A stretch of DNA of 32,978 nucleotides from Micromonospora sp. 15K316 (GTDB lineage Bacteria; Actinomycetota; Actinomycetes; Mycobacteriales; Micromonosporaceae), in NCBI RefSeq assembly GCF_004348525.1, contig NZ_SMKG01000045.1, forward strand, positions 1-32,978, read 5' to 3'. Positions 21,864-29,677 of this stretch are shown piece by piece. Position numbers and translations under genes: made by a program. The notes under the pieces are model-generated. The model searched no databases, had not been told where the DNA came from, and saw only the letters and a list, made by a program, of their open reading frames with translations. How positions within the stretch are numbered: the stretch's first letter is position 1; every line of letters begins with the position of its first letter.

Positions 21864-22448
21864 TCAGCCGCGGGTACGCCCCAGCAGCTCGATGATCTCG
21901 GCGGTGGTGCCGGTCTCGCCGAGTCGGGGGAAGATCCGCTCGACGCTGTTGCGGTGCCCCTCGGCGTCGAGGTCGGTCATCGCGTCGGTGGCGAGGGTGA
22001 CGTGGTAGCCGTGCTCGTACGCGGCGCGGGCCGTCGACTCCACGCCGATGCTGGTGGCGATGCCGCCGAGCACGATCTGGGTCACGCCCCGGCGGCGCAG
22101 GTGCAGGTCGAGGTCGGTGCCGTAGAAGGCGCCCCAGTTCCGCTTGGTGACCACGAGGTCGCCCGGGTGGCCGCCGAGCTCGTCGACGAGCACGTCCCAG
22201 CCCTCGGGGCGGCTGCCCCCGGCCGACCCGCGGTCGGTTCGGCCCGGGGCGGCGTCCGCGCCGTCGGCGGCGGTGCTGACGCGGACCAGCACCACGGGAG
22301 CGCCGTGCGCGCGGAAGGCGTCGGCCAGTTGGACGCCGCGGGCGACGGCCTCCGCCGCCGGGTAGGGCGCGGTGGGCGCGGCGACGATGCCGCGCTGAAG
22401 GTCGATGAGGACCAGCGCGGTACGCGGGTCGAGCGCGGTGAGTGCCAT
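21864..22448 (-). CDS. Isochorismatase-family hydrolase lacking the catalytic cysteine
   Basis: 194 aa. The fold is shown by ALVLIDLQRGIV (Asp of the usual triad), VVTKRNWGAFYGTDLDLHL (Lys) and GGIATSIGVESTARAAYEHGY. In cysteine hydrolases of this fold the last motif carries Cys where this protein has Gly (SIGVES). True isochorismatases also have Gly there but differ in the surrounding motif, so neither activity is assured. ATG 22448 has AAAGGA upstream. It lies 55 bp after the MFS transporter and is probably the third gene of the MarR operon, where it may modify the compound the MFS protein exports. Confidence 0.85.
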   Translation of the reverse strand: MALTALDPRTALVLIDLQRGIVAAPTAPYPAAEAVARGVQLADAFRAHGAPVVLVRVSTAADGADAAPGRTDRGSAGGSRPEGWDVLVDELGGHPGDLVVTKRNWGAFYGTDLDLHLRRRGVTQIVLGGIATSIGVESTARAAYEHGYHVTLATDAMTDLDAEGHRNSVERIFPRLGETGTTAEIIELLGRTRG

Positions 22449-22503
22449 CGGATCGTTCCTTTCGGTTCTCTGGGCGGGGCCGGCCGGAGCCGCCCCGGTG
22501 GGG

Positions 22504-23916
22504 TCAGGCCGGCGCCGGCGAGTCGTTCCGCCTGCCGATCCGCCCCAGCGAGCGGTCCAGCAGGACCACGAGCAGCAGCAGGAGGGCGCTGGCGAGCATC
22601 ACGAGCGCCAGCTCGTGCAGCCCGGCGGTGTCGGCGCCGGAGCCGAAGGTGGCCGCGCTGGCGGCGGCGGCCACCATCGCGCCGAGGTAGGTGAAGGTGC
22701 GCAGCAGCCCGGCCGAGGACCCGATGCGGGCCGGGTCGGCCTGGTGGTAGAGGGCGTTCTGGTTGGCCAGGCCGAGCAGCCCCTGGGGCACGCCGGCCAG
22801 CACGGCGACGGTGACCAGCAGCCAGGTGCCGCTGCCGGGACGCACCACGAGCAGCAGGCCGCAGGCGGCGAGCTGGGTGACCGCCCCGACCACCAGCTTG
22901 CCGCGCACCCCACGGCGGCGGCCGGTCAGCGCCGAGACCGCGATCGCGGTGAGGAACAGCGGCAGCAGGATGAGCCCGGCCGTCGAGGCGGCGAGCCCCC
23001 GACCCTCCTCCAGCCACTGCGTGTACCCGTAGAGCCAGGCGTACCAGACGGTGAAGGTGAGCAGGTTGCGGGCGTACGTGGCGATCAGCGGCAGGTTCCC
23101 GCCGAGCACCCGCAGATCGAGGAACGGGTCGGCGGTGCGCAGTTCGCGGACGACCAGCCCGGCGCCGGCGGCCACGGCGACCGGGAGCAGCCAGAGGTAC
23201 TCCGCCCGGGGGTTCATCAGGAGCAGCAGCACCGCGCTCAGCAGCCCGGCGAAGAGCGTCATCCCCGGCAGGTCCAGCCCGCCGCCCGGGGCGGTGGCCG
23301 CGGTCCTCGGCATCCGCAGGGCGCCGAGGATCAGGCAGGCCGCCGAGAGCGGGATGTTGACGGCGAAGATGGTGTGCCAGCCGCCGAGCCCGATCAGCAG
23401 CCCACCGAGGGTCGGCCCGACCGCCGAGACGGTCTGCGCGGAGATCGCCAGCGCGGTGAGCACGCCGCCCGGGTTGTCCTGCCCGGTGCGCCGCGACTCG
23501 TGCCGCAGCAGCGACATGGCGGCCGGGTAGCCGGCGCAGGTGCCGATGCCGAGCAGCACCCGGGCCACCACCAGCACCCCCAGCGACGGTGCGACGGTGC
23601 CGAGCACTCCCGCGACGCCGGTCAGCGCCGTACCGACGAGGTAGAGCCGGCGCGGTCCGTACCGGTCGACGAGCCGCCCGACGACGGGCTGCCCGACCGC
23701 GGTGGCGAGGTAGAGCGCCGAGACCAGCCAGGCCGTCCGGGACGGGGGCGCGCCGAACGCGGCCCCGATCGGGATCAGCGCCACGGCGATCATCGACGAG
23801 TTGATCGGGTTCAGCACCGCGCCGAGGATCATCGGCGCGATGAGCCGCCGGTCGAAGCCGTTCGGGCGGCCGTCGGTGGCCGTCGCCGCGCCCGGTCTGG
23901 TGGCGGGGGCGGTCAC
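22504..23916 (-). CDS. MFS drug transporter (DHA2/EmrB-QacA-like)
   Basis: 470 aa with about 14 hydrophobic segments, the DHA2 layout. Recognisable motifs are MILGAVLNPINSSMIAVAL in helix 1, VGRLVDRYGPRRLYLVG (motif A between helices 2 and 3), RVLLGIGTCAGYPAAM and the antiporter motif C region AQTVSAVGPTLGGLLIG. It would export a toxic compound in exchange for protons. The open frame continues upstream, but GTG 23916 overlaps the MarR stop as GTGA and gives a normal start of the family. Regulation by the adjacent MarR protein is likely. Confidence 0.9.
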   Translation of the reverse strand: MTAPATRPGAATATDGRPNGFDRRLIAPMILGAVLNPINSSMIAVALIPIGAAFGAPPSRTAWLVSALYLATAVGQPVVGRLVDRYGPRRLYLVGTALTGVAGVLGTVAPSLGVLVVARVLLGIGTCAGYPAAMSLLRHESRRTGQDNPGGVLTALAISAQTVSAVGPTLGGLLIGLGGWHTIFAVNIPLSAACLILGALRMPRTAATAPGGGLDLPGMTLFAGLLSAVLLLLMNPRAEYLWLLPVAVAAGAGLVVRELRTADPFLDLRVLGGNLPLIATYARNLLTFTVWYAWLYGYTQWLEEGRGLAASTAGLILLPLFLTAIAVSALTGRRRGVRGKLVVGAVTQLAACGLLLVVRPGSGTWLLVTVAVLAGVPQGLLGLANQNALYHQADPARIGSSAGLLRTFTYLGAMVAAAASAATFGSGADTAGLHELALVMLASALLLLLVVLLDRSLGRIGRRNDSPAPA

Positions 23917-24356
23917 GATCCGGTCAGGCGGTCGAGCAGGGCCAGCGCCTCGACGATGGTGGCGCGCTCGGCGTCGGTGTACCGCTCCTGGAGGGCGCGG
24001 GCCAGCCACTCCTCGCGGGCCTGCCGGTCGCCCTCGACGCGGGCCTGGCCTGCGACGGTCAGCGACACCAGTTGCCGCCGGCCGTCGGTCGGGTCGGGCG
24101 TACGGGCGACGAGCCCCTGCTCGGTCAGCGGGGCGAGGATCGCGGCCATCGACTGCGGCCGGACCCGTTCGGCGGCGGCCAGGTCGCTGGCGGAGGCCGG
24201 GCCGCTCGTCGCGAGGCGGCTCAGCACGGAGACCTGGGAGGGAGTGAGCCCGTTGCGGTTGGCGACCTCACGCAGTCGGCGGCGGAGCCGGCTGAACACC
24301 ACGCGCAGCTCGTGCGCCGCACGTACGGCTTCGGCGGAGATCGCGGACCCGGTCAC
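23913..24356 (-). CDS. MarR-family transcriptional regulator
   Basis: 147 aa winged-helix regulator. LTPSQVSVLSRLATSGPASASDLAAAERVRPQSMAAILAPLTEQGLVART is the DNA-binding region, followed by the wing DPTDGRRQLVSLT. MarR proteins usually repress a neighbouring efflux operon and are released by phenolic ligands. The start is GTG 24356. It is the first gene of MarR, MFS, isochorismatase-fold hydrolase, all on the minus strand. The promoter region carries inverted repeats that are good candidates for its operator. Confidence 0.92.
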   Translation of the reverse strand: MTGSAISAEAVRAAHELRVVFSRLRRRLREVANRNGLTPSQVSVLSRLATSGPASASDLAAAERVRPQSMAAILAPLTEQGLVARTPDPTDGRRQLVSLTVAGQARVEGDRQAREEWLARALQERYTDAERATIVEALALLDRLTGS

Positions 24357-24372
24357 CGCCCCACGGTAAAAC

Positions 24373-24404
24373 CTTCAGTTCAGACTGCACAGTTTCGGCT
24401 GAAG
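24373..24404. promoter_or_regulatory. MarR operator candidate
   Basis: CTTCAG (24373-24378) and CTGAAG (24399-24404) form an inverted repeat. Within it lie a tandem TTCAGTTCAG (24374-24383) and the smaller palindrome CAGTTCAGACTG (24376-24387). It sits 17-48 bp before the MarR start codon in an AT-richer stretch, a position that would block transcription of the operon. Confidence 0.5.
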
Positions 24405-24430
24405 ACTGTGAGGGGCGGAACAGCGGCGGG

Positions 24431-26224
24431 TCACCGCCCCGGGTCGGTGCCGACAGTGCCCGGCGTCGACCCGAACGCGGTGAGGAACCGGTCGCGGAAC
24501 GTGCTCATCGGCCAGACCGGGGCAGCCGATCCGGGCCGCAGGCCGTCCTGCCAGCCCCAGCCGGTGATCCGGTCGAGCACGGCCGGGTCGCGGGCGACGA
24601 TGGTGATCGGCACGTCCCGGCTCGCGTCCGGCCCGGTCACCACCGGCGCCGGTTGGTGGTCGCCGAGGAAGACCAGCACCAGGTTCTCGTCGCCGTACGT
24701 CTCGACGTAGGAGATCAGCGTCGCCAGCGAGTACGCGACCGCCCGCCGGTAGCCGGCCCGCGCCGCGTCCGGTGGGCTCTCGATGCGGGCCGTGGCGTGG
24801 GCGAAGAGCGAGCCGTCGCCGACGTCGTCCCAGCCGACGAGGCGGGGCACCGCCGTCCAGGGCGAGTGGCTGGAGATCAGCGGGATCTCGGCCATCACCG
24901 GTGGCCGGTCGGCCTCGGCGCGCTCGGTGCGCTGGAAGTGCGCCAGGGTGTACTGGTCGGGCATGGGGGCGTACGCGAACTTCGTGCCCCGGTAGCCGAG
25001 CGCGGCACAGTCGTAGTAGCGGTCGTAGCCGAAGAAGACCCCCTCCGGCCAGGGCTGGGTGGCCGCGGGCATCACCCCGACCGTCCGCCAGCCGGCCCGG
25101 CGGAACGCGCCGTTGAGGGTGAGCCGGTCGCTGGCGAGCAGGGCCCGGTGGCGCTGCTCGTTGTCGATCCAGAGACCGGACAGCAGCGTGTCGTGGGCCA
25201 GCCAGCTGCCGCCCCCCGCGGTGGGGGAGGTGAGGAAGCCGCTGCGCGCGGCGTACCCCTGCGCCCGCAGCCGGCCGTAGCCGGCGTCGAGCACCGGGTT
25301 GACCTCCGAGGCGAGCCCCGGGTCCTCGATCGCGCTGCGCCCGTAGCTCTCCACGAAGGTGAGTACCACGTCCTTGCCGCCCAGGCCGGTGAGGAGCCGG
25401 TCGCCCGGGGTGTCCCGGAACGGGTCGGCGACGATCTCGGTGGCGAAGGTTCCCCGGTCGCGCAGCCGCTCCCGTACCTGCGCCGCGTGCGCCGCCACCA
25501 GGCTGCTCGTTCCCGAGTCGGCCAGCGGCACCCCGAACGCGGCGCACGCCACCCAGAGCACGGTCAGCGCGGCGACCGCCCGGGTCGCGGCGCGGTCGTG
25601 CTCCGCCACCACGCGGCTCACCCGGCGCACCGCGACCGTCATGGAGACCAGCAGGGCGGCGGCGAGCAGCGCCGCGCCCAGGGCGGCGCCGATCGCCCCG
25701 GCCCGACCCGCCGCGTCGGTGACGAAGCCGTATGCGTCGTCCAGCAGGGCCCAGTCCAGCACCAGGTCGAACGGTCGGGCCAGGGTGGTCTGGAAACCCA
25801 GGTCGGCGACCTTCAGCACGGCCAGCAGGCCGAGCAGCGGGCCGGCCACCAGCGCGGCCACCCGCCGCCCGCGAGGCGGCAGGGCGAGCAGCAGCGCGAG
25901 GCCGAGCAGCCCCTCCAGCGGGAGGCGCAGGAACGTGCCGGGGGTGAGCCGGTCGGCGCGGTCCGGCCCGACCAGCACCGCGAGAACCAGGAGACCGGCG
26001 AGCACGGTGAGCACGCCGGAGGCGGCCCGCCGCCACCCCGGCCGGGCGCCGGCACCGTCGTGCGTGCCCTTCCCGGCCGTGGTACCTGCGGCCTGCGCCG
26101 CCTCCGCGACGGGCGCCCCGGTCACGTCTTCCGGCGCGGTCACGTCGTCCGGCGCGGCCGCGTCGTCCGGCGCCGGCGCGGAGATCCGGTCGCCGCCCTG
26201 GTGTCGGGCGGCCCGCGAGGACAT
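24431..26224 (-). CDS. Membrane-anchored sulfatase-fold enzyme (phosphoglycerol transferase/sulfatase-like)
   Basis: 597 aa. A roughly 60-residue acidic, Ala/Pro-rich tail with DDVTAPEDVT-like repeats precedes five hydrophobic segments (about residues 65-235), then an extracellular alkaline-phosphatase-superfamily domain. Visible active-site parts are VLTFVESYGRSA (metal-binding Glu), SPTAGGGSWLAHDTLLSG (likely nucleophile Ser) and FLGDHQPAP (Asp-His metal pair). The architecture matches LtaS-like enzymes that transfer or cleave phospho-alcohol groups at the membrane. GTG 26233 is possible, but ATG 26224, overlapping the upstream stop as TGATG, is preferred. It is coupled to a CDP-alcohol phosphotransferase, so both probably act on an envelope lipid. 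Confidence 0.85.
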   Translation of the reverse strand: MSSRAARHQGGDRISAPAPDDAAAPDDVTAPEDVTGAPVAEAAQAAGTTAGKGTHDGAGARPGWRRAASGVLTVLAGLLVLAVLVGPDRADRLTPGTFLRLPLEGLLGLALLLALPPRGRRVAALVAGPLLGLLAVLKVADLGFQTTLARPFDLVLDWALLDDAYGFVTDAAGRAGAIGAALGAALLAAALLVSMTVAVRRVSRVVAEHDRAATRAVAALTVLWVACAAFGVPLADSGTSSLVAAHAAQVRERLRDRGTFATEIVADPFRDTPGDRLLTGLGGKDVVLTFVESYGRSAIEDPGLASEVNPVLDAGYGRLRAQGYAARSGFLTSPTAGGGSWLAHDTLLSGLWIDNEQRHRALLASDRLTLNGAFRRAGWRTVGVMPAATQPWPEGVFFGYDRYYDCAALGYRGTKFAYAPMPDQYTLAHFQRTERAEADRPPVMAEIPLISSHSPWTAVPRLVGWDDVGDGSLFAHATARIESPPDAARAGYRRAVAYSLATLISYVETYGDENLVLVFLGDHQPAPVVTGPDASRDVPITIVARDPAVLDRITGWGWQDGLRPGSAAPVWPMSTFRDRFLTAFGSTPGTVGTDPGR

Positions 26225-27009
26225 CAGATCCACCCGTCGCTACGGGACCCGGCGAGCGCCGGCGTCCGGGCCGGCCTCTCCTCCCGCTGCGCAGGCGCGG
26301 GCAGTGCCGGGCGAGAACCGGGAGCCGGCGGGCGGTGCCGCCACAGCCAGCGCACGTCCCGGCCGAACGACTCCACGAGCAGGGCCAGTGCCGCCACCAG
26401 CAGCAGCGTCGTGAGCGCCCCCGGCAGCAGGGCGGCCGCGGTGAGCACGATTCCCTGCGTCGCCGCGACCACCTTGCGCCACTGCCGGGGCGGCAGCGTT
26501 CCCCGCATCCACGGCAGCACCCAGCCGGCGGCGACGAAGGCGTACCGCATCCCGCCGATGGCGAGCACCCACGGACCGGCGTACGGGGCCACGTAGACGC
26601 TGAGTACGAGCAGGAGGAACGCGTCGACCTCCATGTCGAAGCGGGCGCCGAGCGCGCTGGCGGTGCCGGTGCGGCGGGCCACCCGCCCGTCGACCGCGTC
26701 GAGCAGCAGCGCCACGGCGCTGAGGGTCACCAGCAGCCCGACCGGCGCGGGCCGGGTGATCGCGTCCGCGGCCAGCGCGGTCACCCCGCCGACCAGCGTC
26801 GACCGGGTGAGCGTGACCCGGTCCGCCGGCCCGAGCCGCCCGGTTCCCGCGCGGCGCATGCCCCGGGTGAGCGCGACACCGCTCAGGAGGCCGTAAGTGA
26901 CGCCGGCCAGCCAGCCCGCGCCGCCCAGACCGACCGTCCCGGCCAGCACGGCGAGGACGACGACCTGGAAGACCAGACCGACCAAGGGACCAGTTCGAAC
27001 CGTTCGCAC
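26224..27009 (-). CDS. CDP-alcohol phosphatidyltransferase-family membrane enzyme
   Basis: 261 aa. The full family motif is present: Asp104, Asp107-Gly108, Ala111-Arg112, Gly121, Asp125 and Asp129 (LDAVDGRVARR then GARFDMEVD). Members transfer a phospho-group from a CDP-alcohol to an acceptor alcohol, making phospholipids. About six hydrophobic segments surround the motif, with a Pro/Arg-rich C-terminal tail of about 40 residues. The start is GTG 27009 with GGAGG upstream. The gene diverges from the MDR dehydrogenase over 91 bp and is followed directly by the sulfatase-fold gene. The head group is unknown. Confidence 0.9.
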   Translation of the reverse strand: MRTVRTGPLVGLVFQVVVLAVLAGTVGLGGAGWLAGVTYGLLSGVALTRGMRRAGTGRLGPADRVTLTRSTLVGGVTALAADAITRPAPVGLLVTLSAVALLLDAVDGRVARRTGTASALGARFDMEVDAFLLLVLSVYVAPYAGPWVLAIGGMRYAFVAAGWVLPWMRGTLPPRQWRKVVAATQGIVLTAAALLPGALTTLLLVAALALLVESFGRDVRWLWRHRPPAPGSRPALPAPAQREERPARTPALAGSRSDGWI

Positions 27010-27034
27010 CGTGCCTCCGTGTTTATGATCGACG

Positions 27035-27082
27035 CCCCTGCCAGGGGACACGGAATTGGTGGCCGTTCGGTTCGACCGGCCA
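27035..27082. promoter_or_regulatory. Divergent promoter region with two inverted repeats
   Basis: CCCCTGCCAGGGG (27035-27047) is a perfect 6+1+6 palindrome, and TGGCCG (27060-27065) pairs with CGGCCA (27077-27082). Both lie between the CDP-alcohol phosphotransferase and MDR dehydrogenase starts and are candidates for a shared operator. No convincing -35/-10 pair was recognised. Confidence 0.4.
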
Positions 27083-27100
27083 CGCAGTGAGGAGCAGCCG

Positions 27101-28081
27101 GTGACCCGTGAGGCCCACGCCTTCTGGCTCGACACACCCGGTGCGGGTGAGATCCGTCCGGTACGGCTGCCGGATCCCGGCCCGGACGAGGTGCTGGTGC
27201 GCACCCGCTGCTCCGGGGTGAGCCGGGGCACCGAGACGCTGGTCTTCGCCGGCCGGGTGCCGGAAGACCAGTACGCCGTGATGCGCGCGCCCTTCCAGGA
27301 GGGCGAGTTCCCGGCGCCGGTGAAGTACGGCTACCTCAACGTCGGCGTCGTCGAGAAGGGACCCGCCGACCTGTTGGGACGCACCGTCTTCTGCCTGTAC
27401 CCGCACCAGACCGCGTACGTGGTGCCGGCCTCGGCGGTGGTGCCGGTGCCCGACGGGGTGCCGCCCGGGCGGGCGGTGCTGGCGGGCACGGTGGAGACGG
27501 CCGTGAACGCGCTCTGGGACGCCCCGCCGCTGGTCGGCGACCGGGTCACCGTGGTCGGCGCCGGCATGGTCGGGTGCTGCGTGGCGGCCCTGCTCGCCCG
27601 CTTCCCCGGCGTGCACGTCGAACTCGTCGACACCGACCCCGGCCGCGCGGGCGTCGCCGAAGCGCTCGGGGTGGACTTCGTGTCGCCGCAGCGGGCGAGC
27701 GGCCGGCGGGATCTCGTGGTGCACGCCAGCGCCACCGGCGCCGGCCTGCAACGTTCCCTGGAGCTGCTCCGGCCCGAGGGCACAGTGGTGGAGCTGAGCT
27801 GGTACGGCGACCGCCCTGTGGAGTTGTCGCTGGGCGGGGTGTTCCACAGCGGACGGCTGACCGTGCGTGGCAGCCAGGTGGGCATGGTCGCCCCGGCCCG
27901 GCGGGCCAGCCGTGGCTACGCCGACCGGCTCGCGCTCGCCCTGGACCTGCTCGCCGATCCCGTGTTCGATGCCCTGATCACCGGCACCTCCCGCTTCGCG
28001 GAGCTGCCGGACGTGCTGGGCCGCCTGACGTCGGGCGAGCTGCCCGCGCTCTGCCACCTCATCACCTACGACGAGGAGTAA
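27101..28081 (+). CDS. Zinc-less MDR-family dehydrogenase/reductase
   Basis: 326 aa. N-terminal GroES-like domain (DEVLVRTRCSGVSRGTETLVF) and a Rossmann domain with VVGAGMVGCCVAALLA. The residues that bind zinc in alcohol dehydrogenases are absent: CSGVSRGTE replaces the CGxCGSD type motif, no GHE is present, and there is no four-Cys structural site. The SGVSRGTE form recalls BchC and related sugar or tetrapyrrole oxidoreductases. It probably oxidises or reduces a ring or sugar hydroxyl with NAD(P). GTG 27101 with GAGGAG six bases before it is preferred to TTG 27056. It opens the plus-strand operon of the pterin-like cluster. Confidence 0.85.
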   Translation: MTREAHAFWLDTPGAGEIRPVRLPDPGPDEVLVRTRCSGVSRGTETLVFAGRVPEDQYAVMRAPFQEGEFPAPVKYGYLNVGVVEKGPADLLGRTVFCLYPHQTAYVVPASAVVPVPDGVPPGRAVLAGTVETAVNALWDAPPLVGDRVTVVGAGMVGCCVAALLARFPGVHVELVDTDPGRAGVAEALGVDFVSPQRASGRRDLVVHASATGAGLQRSLELLRPEGTVVELSWYGDRPVELSLGGVFHSGRLTVRGSQVGMVAPARRASRGYADRLALALDLLADPVFDALITGTSRFAELPDVLGRLTSGELPALCHLITYDEE

Positions 28082-28084
28082 TCA

Positions 28085-28483
28085 GTGTTCAGTGTGACCG
28101 TCCGTGATCACATGATGATCGCCCACAGCTTCCGCGGTGACGTCTTCGGGCCCGCGCAGCGACTGCACGGCGCGACGTTCGTGGTGGACGCCACGTTCCG
28201 CCGCGCCGAGCTGGACGGGGACGGCATCGTGGTGGACATCGGCCTGGCCACCGACCAGCTCAAGGCGGTCCTCGGCGAGCTCACCTACCGCAACCTGGAC
28301 GACGAGCCCGCGTTCGCCGGGGTGAACACCACCACCGAGGTGCTCGCCCGGACGGTCGCCGACCGGCTCGTCGAGCGGGTGCACGCCGGTCAGCTCGGTG
28401 CGGGGGCGCGTCACCTGGACGGTGTCACCGTCACCCTGCACGAGTCGCACGTGGCGTGGGCCAGCTACGAGCGGTCTCTGTGA
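28085..28483 (+). CDS. Divergent QueD/6-pyruvoyl-tetrahydropterin synthase homologue
   Basis: 132 aa T-fold protein. The family frame is clear: [39 protein letters not shown] and the C-terminal [11 protein letters not shown] with the pterin-anchoring Glu120. Standard active-site parts are missing: the third zinc His of HGH is Ala30, the catalytic Cys four residues before His28 is Ala24, and the catalytic His of LDH is Asp73. It can hardly carry out the ordinary QueD or PTPS reaction and may bind or rearrange another pterin-like compound. GTG 28085 follows GAGGAG. Its stop overlaps the first mini-ORF of a tandem repeat as GTGA. Confidence 0.8.
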   Translation: MFSVTVRDHMMIAHSFRGDVFGPAQRLHGATFVVDATFRRAELDGDGIVVDIGLATDQLKAVLGELTYRNLDDEPAFAGVNTTTEVLARTVADRLVERVHAGQLGAGARHLDGVTVTLHESHVAWASYERSL

Positions 28484-28539
28484 GCGCGAGGAGTGAGCTT
28501 GCGAGCCCCGCAGTCGCGAGCGGAAGGTGGGCTCTGTGA
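28480..28539 (+). CDS. Repeat-encoded mini-ORF 1 (19 residues)
   Basis: GTG 28480 overlaps the QueD-like stop and encodes [19 protein letters not shown], stopping at TGA 28537-28539, which overlaps the next mini-ORF's GTG. It lies in a chain of overlapping frames and may serve only to pass ribosomes along. Too short to assign a product; the regular overlaps are its only support. Confidence 0.35.
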   Translation: MSARSELASPAVASGRWAL

Positions 28540-28591
28540 GCGCGAGGAGTGAGCTTGCGAGCCCGGCGGTCGCGAGCGGGGGGCAAGCTCT
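28480..28591 (+). repeat. 56-bp tandem repeat (two units) at the junction of QueD-like and glycosyltransferase genes
   Basis: Units 28480-28535 and 28536-28591 match at 49 of 56 positions by my count. Each begins GTGAGCGCGAGGAGTGAGCT and ends with CTCT before the next GTGA. Removing both would leave a plain GTGA overlap between the two neighbouring genes. Each unit has a G-rich stretch near its end (about 28522-28530 and 28578-28583) at ribosome-site distance from the next GTG. Its length is 2 modulo 3, as in the 80-bp repeat at 967. Confidence 0.92.
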
Positions 28592-28595
28592 GTGA
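28536..28595 (+). CDS. Repeat-encoded mini-ORF 2 (19 residues)
   Basis: The second unit encodes [19 protein letters not shown] and stops at TGA 28593-28595, overlapping GTG 28592 of the glycosyltransferase. Compared with mini-ORF 1, seven base changes alter only two residues (Arg-Trp to Gly-Gln); three codons changed silently. The change in the G-rich stretch improves the ribosome site for the glycosyltransferase. Confidence 0.35.
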   Translation: MSARSELASPAVASGGQAL

Positions 28596-29677
28596 CGGGC
28601 GCCGCGACGCGGGTGGCCGCCGCCGAGGGGGACGCCGGGGGCGCCGGCGAGGTGCACGTCGTACTGCCGAACGACATCGACGACCCGGGCTCGCCGAGCG
28701 GCGGCAACCGGTACGACCGGCGGGTCTGCCGGGGCCTGGCCGAGCAGGGCTGGACGGTGCGCGAGCACGCGGTGGCGGGGGAGTGGCCCCGGCCGGACGA
28801 CCGGGCCCGCGCCGCGCTCGCCGGTGTGCTCGCGGCGCGTCCCGACGGTGCGACAGTCCTGGTCGACGGTCTGGTCGCCTCGGCGACGCCGGAGGTGCTG
28901 GCGGCGCAGGCCGATCGGCTGCGGCTCGTCGTCCTGGTGCACATGCCGATGGACGACGACACCGAGGCGCGGGCGCTGACCGTGGCGCGGGCGGTGGTGG
29001 CCACCAGCGGTTGGACCCGTGACCGGCTGCTCGACCGGTACGGCCTGCCGGCCGACCGGGTGCGGGTCGCCGAGCCCGGGGTGGACCCGGCGCCGCCGGC
29101 GACCGGCAGCGGCACCGGCGGGGCGCTGCTCTGTGTCGCGGCGGTCACCCCCACCAAGGGGCACGACGTGCTGGCCGGGGCGCTGGCAGAGGTCGCCGAC
29201 CTGCCGTGGAGCTGCGTCTGCGTGGGCGCGCTCACCCGGGATCCCGGGTTCGTCGCCGACCTGCGATCGCGGCTGAGCGCGACTGGGCTGGCCGACCGGG
29301 TTCGGCTGGCCGGCCCGTGCACGGGGGACCGGCTCGACGCCGCCTACGACGCGGCGGACCTGCTCGTGTTGCCGTCCCGCGCCGAGACGTACGGCATGGT
29401 GGTCACCGAGGCGCTGGCCCGCGGTGTCCCGGTGCTGGGCACCGCCGTGGGCGGTCTCCCCGAGGCGCTGGGTCGGGCGCCGGGCGGCGGGCCACCGGGG
29501 CTGCTGGTCCCGCCGGACGACCCGGCGGCGCTCGCCGCCGCGCTGCGCCGCTGGCTGGACGACGCCGACCTGCGCGGCCGGCTCGGCCGCGCGGCTCGGG
29601 ACCGGCGGGACGCGCTCACCGGCTGGTCGGTGACGGCCTCGCGGCTGGCGACGGTGCTGGCGGGGGTGGCGGCGTGA
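28592..29677 (+). CDS. GT4-family glycosyltransferase
   Basis: 361 aa GT-B enzyme. The N-terminal domain opens HVVLPNDIDDPGSPSGGNRYDRRV with the Gly-rich acceptor loop. The C-terminal donor domain has VAAVTPTKGHD and the retaining GT4 pair Glu265 and Glu273 in AETYGMVVTEALARGVPVLGT. It would transfer a sugar from a nucleotide donor to a pathway intermediate or lipid. GTG 28592 directly follows the tandem repeat and uses its GGGGGG stretch. The stop overlaps the methyltransferase as GTGA (29674-29677). Confidence 0.9.
   Translation: MTGAATRVAAAEGDAGGAGEVHVVLPNDIDDPGSPSGGNRYDRRVCRGLAEQGWTVREHAVAGEWPRPDDRARAALAGVLAARPDGATVLVDGLVASATPEVLAAQADRLRLVVLVHMPMDDDTEARALTVARAVVATSGWTRDRLLDRYGLPADRVRVAEPGVDPAPPATGSGTGGALLCVAAVTPTKGHDVLAGALAEVADLPWSCVCVGALTRDPGFVADLRSRLSATGLADRVRLAGPCTGDRLDAAYDAADLLVLPSRAETYGMVVTEALARGVPVLGTAVGGLPEALGRAPGGGPPGLLVPPDDPAALAAALRRWLDDADLRGRLGRAARDRRDALTGWSVTASRLATVLAGVAA

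Noticed and set aside
22405..24369. Plus-strand 654-codon frame across the MFS and MarR genes
   Set aside because: Composition is Gly/Gln/Arg/Glu repeats without recognisable motifs; the minus strand encodes clear MarR and MFS proteins.
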